A DNA stretch of 64,000 nucleotides. It comes from Casuarina equisetifolia (lineage: Eukaryota > Streptophyta > Magnoliopsida > Fagales > Casuarinaceae). The notes under the pieces were generated by a model. It did not search any database. It was not told the origin of the DNA and worked only from the letters and a program-made list of their open reading frames with translations. The DNA is taken from positions 13,142,785 to 13,206,784 of the forward strand of contig CM052354.1 in NCBI GenBank assembly GCA_028551475.1, written 5' to 3'. This document shows, piece by piece, positions 59,491 to 64,000 of this stretch. The stretch's first letter is position 1, and each line of letters begins with the position of its first letter. Made by a program: the position numbers and the translations under genes.

Positions 59491-59799
59491 GTGCATCGCC
59501 AACTTGAACATCTTCAAAAGAGATCTTTTACAGTGTGGAAAGTCTCATCAAAGTTAGTGTGGAGATGGGATGGACCAGTGCACTAAAGGAAACCTTGGAC
59601 GGGCCAGGGAGTCTACACCAAAGTGTTTTGTGAAGACGAAGATTGGCTAAATGAGTATGAGTCTAACTTCTACGGCTTTATAGGAGGCAATAGACTGTGC
59701 TATGTGAGTAGGGTGTCTAGACTAAGCTCTTGGACCGATGGACTGTGTTAAAGAGTTTAGCCTTAGTTTCCTTGCAGTGACGAGGACGTCGTTGATTTA

Positions 59800-59990
59800 G
59801 GTGGGGGAGAATGTTTTAGACTAGTAGTATAGGCCAATGGACTAGGTGGTCGAGGCCAAGGCCGACCTGTTGACAAGTTATGTCCCAAGAAAAGAAATGG
59901 AAGAGACCATGAGAACTGTTATGATTGTAGTCTTTGAAAGTTTCCTAAGCAAAGTTGTTACAAAAAAATTTTCCTGCAAAAGTATATGCC
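59800..59990 (+). repeat. Gypsy PPT and truncated 3' LTR
   Basis: GTGGGGGAGAA at 59801 is a polypurine tract; TGTTTTAGACTAG from 59812 starts the LTR. The sequence loses LTR character after about 59990, before any segment matching the retained end of the 5' LTR. Confidence 0.65.
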
Positions 59991-62900
59991 ATTAAGAAAT
60001 AAGCAATTATATTTACATTGCTAGATTCCATTTAAGGTAATAGTTTTAAGATCTGCCTTTTTCAAACAACTAGTTAATGATGATTCATAAGTTTCCTAAA
60101 ATATAACAATAGAAAAGAGTGATCAACGTATTACCTGGCTAATAATCAAAACACTTAACTAAGCCTTGAAGAGGCTTTGATCAAACTATTACATTAGGGA
60201 TAACAAAATGTGTAACTAAGTGTTGAAGAGGTTGATTGGAACTTATTTGGGATGATTTGGGTTATAATCATAGTAGAAAATAACATAATTTGAAATAATA
60301 TTTGGCCTATAAAGAAGTTCTAAGTATGTGAATAAATAATTGACGAAAAATAATTTTTGATCTCTTAAGAAAGATAGAATGCTTTTAAGAGATAATGTCT
60401 TTGAGTGTAGGAATACTAATATATTGATTCAAAAGGTACCTCATTCATAGTTTTACATAATGGACTCTAACCCAATATAAATGAAACCATGCTTACAAAC
60501 ACCTAATATAAAAATAATGCTAAGATGTTATAACTAATAAATTATCTAATCAAATCAAATAAGCAGGTTATAGCTACTATCTTTCGTACTTTCTCCTAGT
60601 CTCTCTTTGTTTTTTTTTCTTATTGTTTTCATATATTAATTAGGTGAATTTGTTTGTTATGTACTTTCGGATGTGAAAGTAGAAAGAAAAGAAAATGATG
60701 GAGAAAATATGTGTGATTCCAAGAGTTAATAGGAATAAACTTAATATCTGGCTCACTCTCACCATGTAGTATGTTCCAAATAACATGATTGGGCAACTAT
60801 GAAAGTTAGGGTGGCTATGGAGAATTCAAATGCAAAAAACTATTGGAACTTATTGAATATCTAGAGAGATATCCTAAAGAAGCAATCTTTCTTATTTAAA
60901 AAGATCAATTATTCTTTTTATTTAAAAGGATTCTAAAACAATATTTATATTATATAAAATTTATGTCTACCATTTCTAATCGTTATAAAGTTCAAATCCC
61001 TCTCACCACAGACTAAGAGGGCGTCTTGATAGTAATAATGCCAAGAAGAAATGGATTTGAAGTAGGATGTAGCCTAGACTTTAATATCATATTGGGCAAG
61101 TTTAAAGACTAATCCAAAAACTTGTTTATGAGTTGAGGTCTTTTTAAATTAGAACTTTACCTCAAGATTGCTCCTTTCCATTATGGGACTTATACTCTTC
61201 AACATCAATGCATTCTCATATCTCGAATGTGGGTTATTTATGACTGAACAAGTATCACATTTGAAGTTGAGATTTCATACCTTGTGAAAAAATTTAATTT
61301 TATCTAAAAGTCAATTTAAGAGTATAAAAGTTTTTCATCTTCATAAAATTAACTCAAGACTAAGAATTTTTCTTCTTAGTCTCGTAACAAGATTTAGATA
61401 GCCACACCGTTTTTAAGGTTGGTATAACATGTAGGGTCACTTGCACCATTTTGACACCAATGGGAGATGTTTGTAATCCAGAGCATTTAAGGGACTAATC
61501 AACGTTTCAAAGAGCTTTGACCCAAAAAATAAAAAAACTAAGAGGATAACTTAACAAACGCAGAGAATTAATTGGAGGATAAGGAAGGGCCTACTGGTAT
61601 ACTAAAAAATCAATTCAAGAAAAAAAAAATTCGTTCTTATCATGGGAGTTCTTAAAAATAGTTCTTTTTCTACATTATTTTCAATAATAATAGGCAAGAA
61701 AAATAGAGTTGACCTTTCTGCTACCTAAAGATCCCTTCAGACCCCCTATAAAATTGTTGTAGCAAGTGTGAAGATGGCCTAATAAAAAAAAAATCATGCT
61801 GGTGGTTGGCCATCTAGAAGAGGAAAAGAAAAGGCCATCTACTCCTTTCTTATCATAAAGCAAGAATACAGAATTGAATTCTGGCCACTTGTTACAAATA
61901 TGCTCCATCGTCATTCTGTTTTTTTGAGAGAACATGGTCTTTGTTTGAAATAATGTGTCAGATGACTTGTGACGTAGCATTGGTTTACAAAATGGAGTGC
62001 TACAGGTCGAAGCAATCCTAAGAATCCAACATAATCAAACCACGTTTAATTTTTAATTTTTGATTTTTTGGATCAAGCTCTTTGGAACGACGAATAGTTC
62101 TTTAGATGCTCTAGATTAAGTCGACTTTTAGTTAACAATATTCAATCTATTTAAATACGACCCAAGGAAGTAGTCCACTTTGTTTGGACCCAAGGAATCC
62201 TTCCAAATAAAGGTAACCAAACCATTTGTCCGTTTTCTTTTCCTTAATGCAAATTGGAAATGTTTATGCTAATGGAGCCTGTGGAAAGACGACCCTCGGT
62301 TGCTTCCCAAGTCGACGATAACAACGTTGTTGGATGCTTTCGGACAAAGGCGTTAAAGTGGGAAGAAAAAAACCGCAGGTGGGATATCATGGGAACCTTC
62401 TCATCCGTCTTTGAACCTACAATTACGGTAGCTTCTCCCTCAAACGCCGTCGTGCGAAGTCCACGCTAAACTTTAACCAACTTGTCTTCACCGTCTTCCT
62501 CGAACTTCTCCGAAAAGGGACCGGAAGGGATTCGAAAGGTGTGAATCGGGAAAATTTCTGCATTTTACTAAATGACCGTTCTATATATAAACAAAAATTG
62601 TCAAGAAATCAAAGCAGTACAACAACAACCATGTACCAAAATACCAAAAGACATTGATCGAGAAAAGTAAAAAAATCAATCACTTGCTAGTTCAATGGTA
62701 AGTTAGCCAAACTTAAGATATTTTGATACTAGGTTTGATACTCGGCTGTATGAGTTTGGGTGTATGAATAATATTAAAAAATTATAAAAAAATACAAATT
62801 TTTGTGATTTGAGATTCGTTAACAACATTGTTGACTTGCTAAAACTGGAATAGATGGAAGAAATAAGGTTAAGGAAATTATCAAAAATTATGTTGATAAG

Positions 62901-64000
62901 ATAAAGAGTTTTATCACCTCTTAAATTGATTTTCAAGTTGAATAATAGGCTTCTTAATATGTTATTAGAGCCATAACTTCTCTTAGTACTCTTATAGGCT
63001 TCTACTAACTATGTTTGGGCATTACCCTTGAAAAAATCAAATATTGTTTATAAGATAAAAGGTTCCACCATCTCTTATGTTGGCTTTTAGATTGAATAAT
63101 GGGCATCTTAATGGTTACAAAAGAAATACATTTTACGGGATTCCTTAGTCCTAATTTATAAGAAAAGTTAGAAATCAAAGTAACAAATCAGATAGTTGCC
63201 AAATTCCAAAAAGATAACAATAATCAGGAAGAACAAAAGGCGAAAAATACACATTTTTGTGGTTCAAGATCATCCGTATTTTCATGATATTAGGGAGTAA
63301 TTTTACAGTACAATGGGAGAGAAAATGACATGAGCTTGTACCGCTTAACTCTTATTAATTCTTTGCGTTTGTTTAGTTACTTTCCTTCTTTCAATGCCAT
63401 GGCTTTTCTTTTAACTCGTACTTTTTCCTTCTTCTATTGGGTCTAAGCGCTTTGGAACGTCGATAATCCCTTTGAGGCTCTGGATTAAAAGCATCTCCGC
63501 TTGGTGTTAAAATGATTCTTGTGACCTACACGTGATACCATCCATAAAAATGGTGTGTTACATTGGTCTTAAGAAACAGTATGCGTGTCAAATTTTACTC
63601 TATTGGTGTGTAAACGAATACAAATCAGTTCTTAAATAAATCAATTCACACGTCATATTGAAGTACTAAAGCTGGTAAAGATTGAACGGTAGCAATCGTG
63701 AAGGTGACCCGTTAACCAAAAAAAAAAAAAGAAAAACAGAAAAAAAAAAAGAACAGTGCATTCACGGAGGTAGTTGTCCATCCAGAAGAGGAAAACAAAA
63801 AAGCCCATCTAATCTCTTGTTTCCAAGAAGCAATAATACAGCATTGAATCCTCAAATCCCAATTTTAAATCTAAGAAATTTATCCTTAATTTAGCCACAC
63901 GAATTTTAACAACAGTAAATGTATCTTGTTATTCTATTATTTTATTCTTTGATAAATAAAGTCATATATTTATAAAAAAAATGATGTTGATGGTCAGCCA
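59991..64000. other. AT-rich region, no gene supported
   Basis: No ORF here has recognisable features. Two pairs of related segments suggest an old duplication: 61797-61890 with 63766-63870 (GAAGAGGAAAA..., GCCCATCTA/GGCCATCTA), and 62067-62125 with 63437-63500 (CTTTGGAACG(A/T)CGA). Poly-A tracts occur at 61620, 63719 and 63739. The ORF at 62254-62469 starts at an arbitrary ATG and matches nothing I know. Confidence 0.45.

Larger units (their letters stand above)
54708..59990 (+). mobile_element. Chromodomain Ty3/Gypsy retrotransposon, heavily decayed
   Basis: Order on the plus strand: end of 5' LTR (54708-55032), PBS (55035-55049), gag, protease, reverse transcriptase, RNase H, integrase, chromodomain, PPT (about 59800-59811) and the start of the 3' LTR (59812 to about 59990). 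This is Ty3/Gypsy order, and the chromodomain makes it a chromovirus. Many in-frame stops and Arg-to-Trp or Gln-to-stop changes (C-to-T) point to an old, methylated copy. The retained LTR pieces do not overlap, so LTR divergence cannot be measured. Confidence 0.9.

Noticed and set aside
62254-62469. Possible NBS P-loop (GACGKTTL in another frame at about 62272)
   Set aside because: The frame closes within 15 codons and no kinase-2 or GLPL motif follows, so the resemblance is probably chance.

Overview
The window is nuclear DNA from a flowering plant, most likely a eudicot with AT-rich, transposon-laden intergenic DNA. The evidence is plant-specific gene families (an E-class PPR protein, a membrane-anchored MYB, a chloroplast phytyl ester synthase exon), plant splice sites, and plant Copia and Gypsy retrotransposons. 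I cannot fix the species from sequence alone.

1-13.1 kb is a normal gene island. It holds the 5' part of BUD13 (minus strand, four coding exons visible, 3' end beyond the left edge), an orphan last exon of a phytyl ester synthase lying against BUD13's 5' side, a single-exon NEMP/PNET2-type inner nuclear envelope protein (plus), a single-exon mitochondrial-type PPR protein like Arabidopsis At1g32415 (minus), and a single-exon MAMYB-like membrane-bound SANT protein (plus).

13.2-39.5 kb is a decaying tandem segmental duplication. It starts in the MAMYB 3' flank and comes in three units (about 13.17-22.9, 24.2-31.2 and 31.2-39.48 kb). The units share the same order of blocks and are told apart by solo LTRs with target-site duplications, indels and AAAG microsatellites of different length. 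Each unit carries one copy of a small multi-pass membrane protein gene I do not recognise: two copies are open (163 and 190 codons) and one has a single nonsense codon. More decayed relatives of the same gene form a second block.

39.75-46.6 kb is a relic ribosomal DNA unit in natural order: the 3' part of 26S, an intergenic spacer with subrepeats, a candidate RNA polymerase I start, a 5' ETS with a 284-bp tandem repeat, and the 5' part of 18S. It shows heavy C-to-T/G-to-A decay, and the 18S part has an internal inverted segment.

46.6-54.7 kb is a SIRE-like Ty1/Copia element (minus) inserted in the 18S relic. Its 3' LTR is complete (about 1.54 kb), its 5' LTR has lost its outer end, and the coding region carries three frameshifts and two nonsense codons. 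54.7-60.0 kb is an older chromodomain Ty3/Gypsy element (plus) with many stops and a lost protease active site. 60-64 kb is AT-rich with no gene I can support.

The most unusual items are the rDNA relic with its inverted 18S segment and the duplicated small membrane-protein family.
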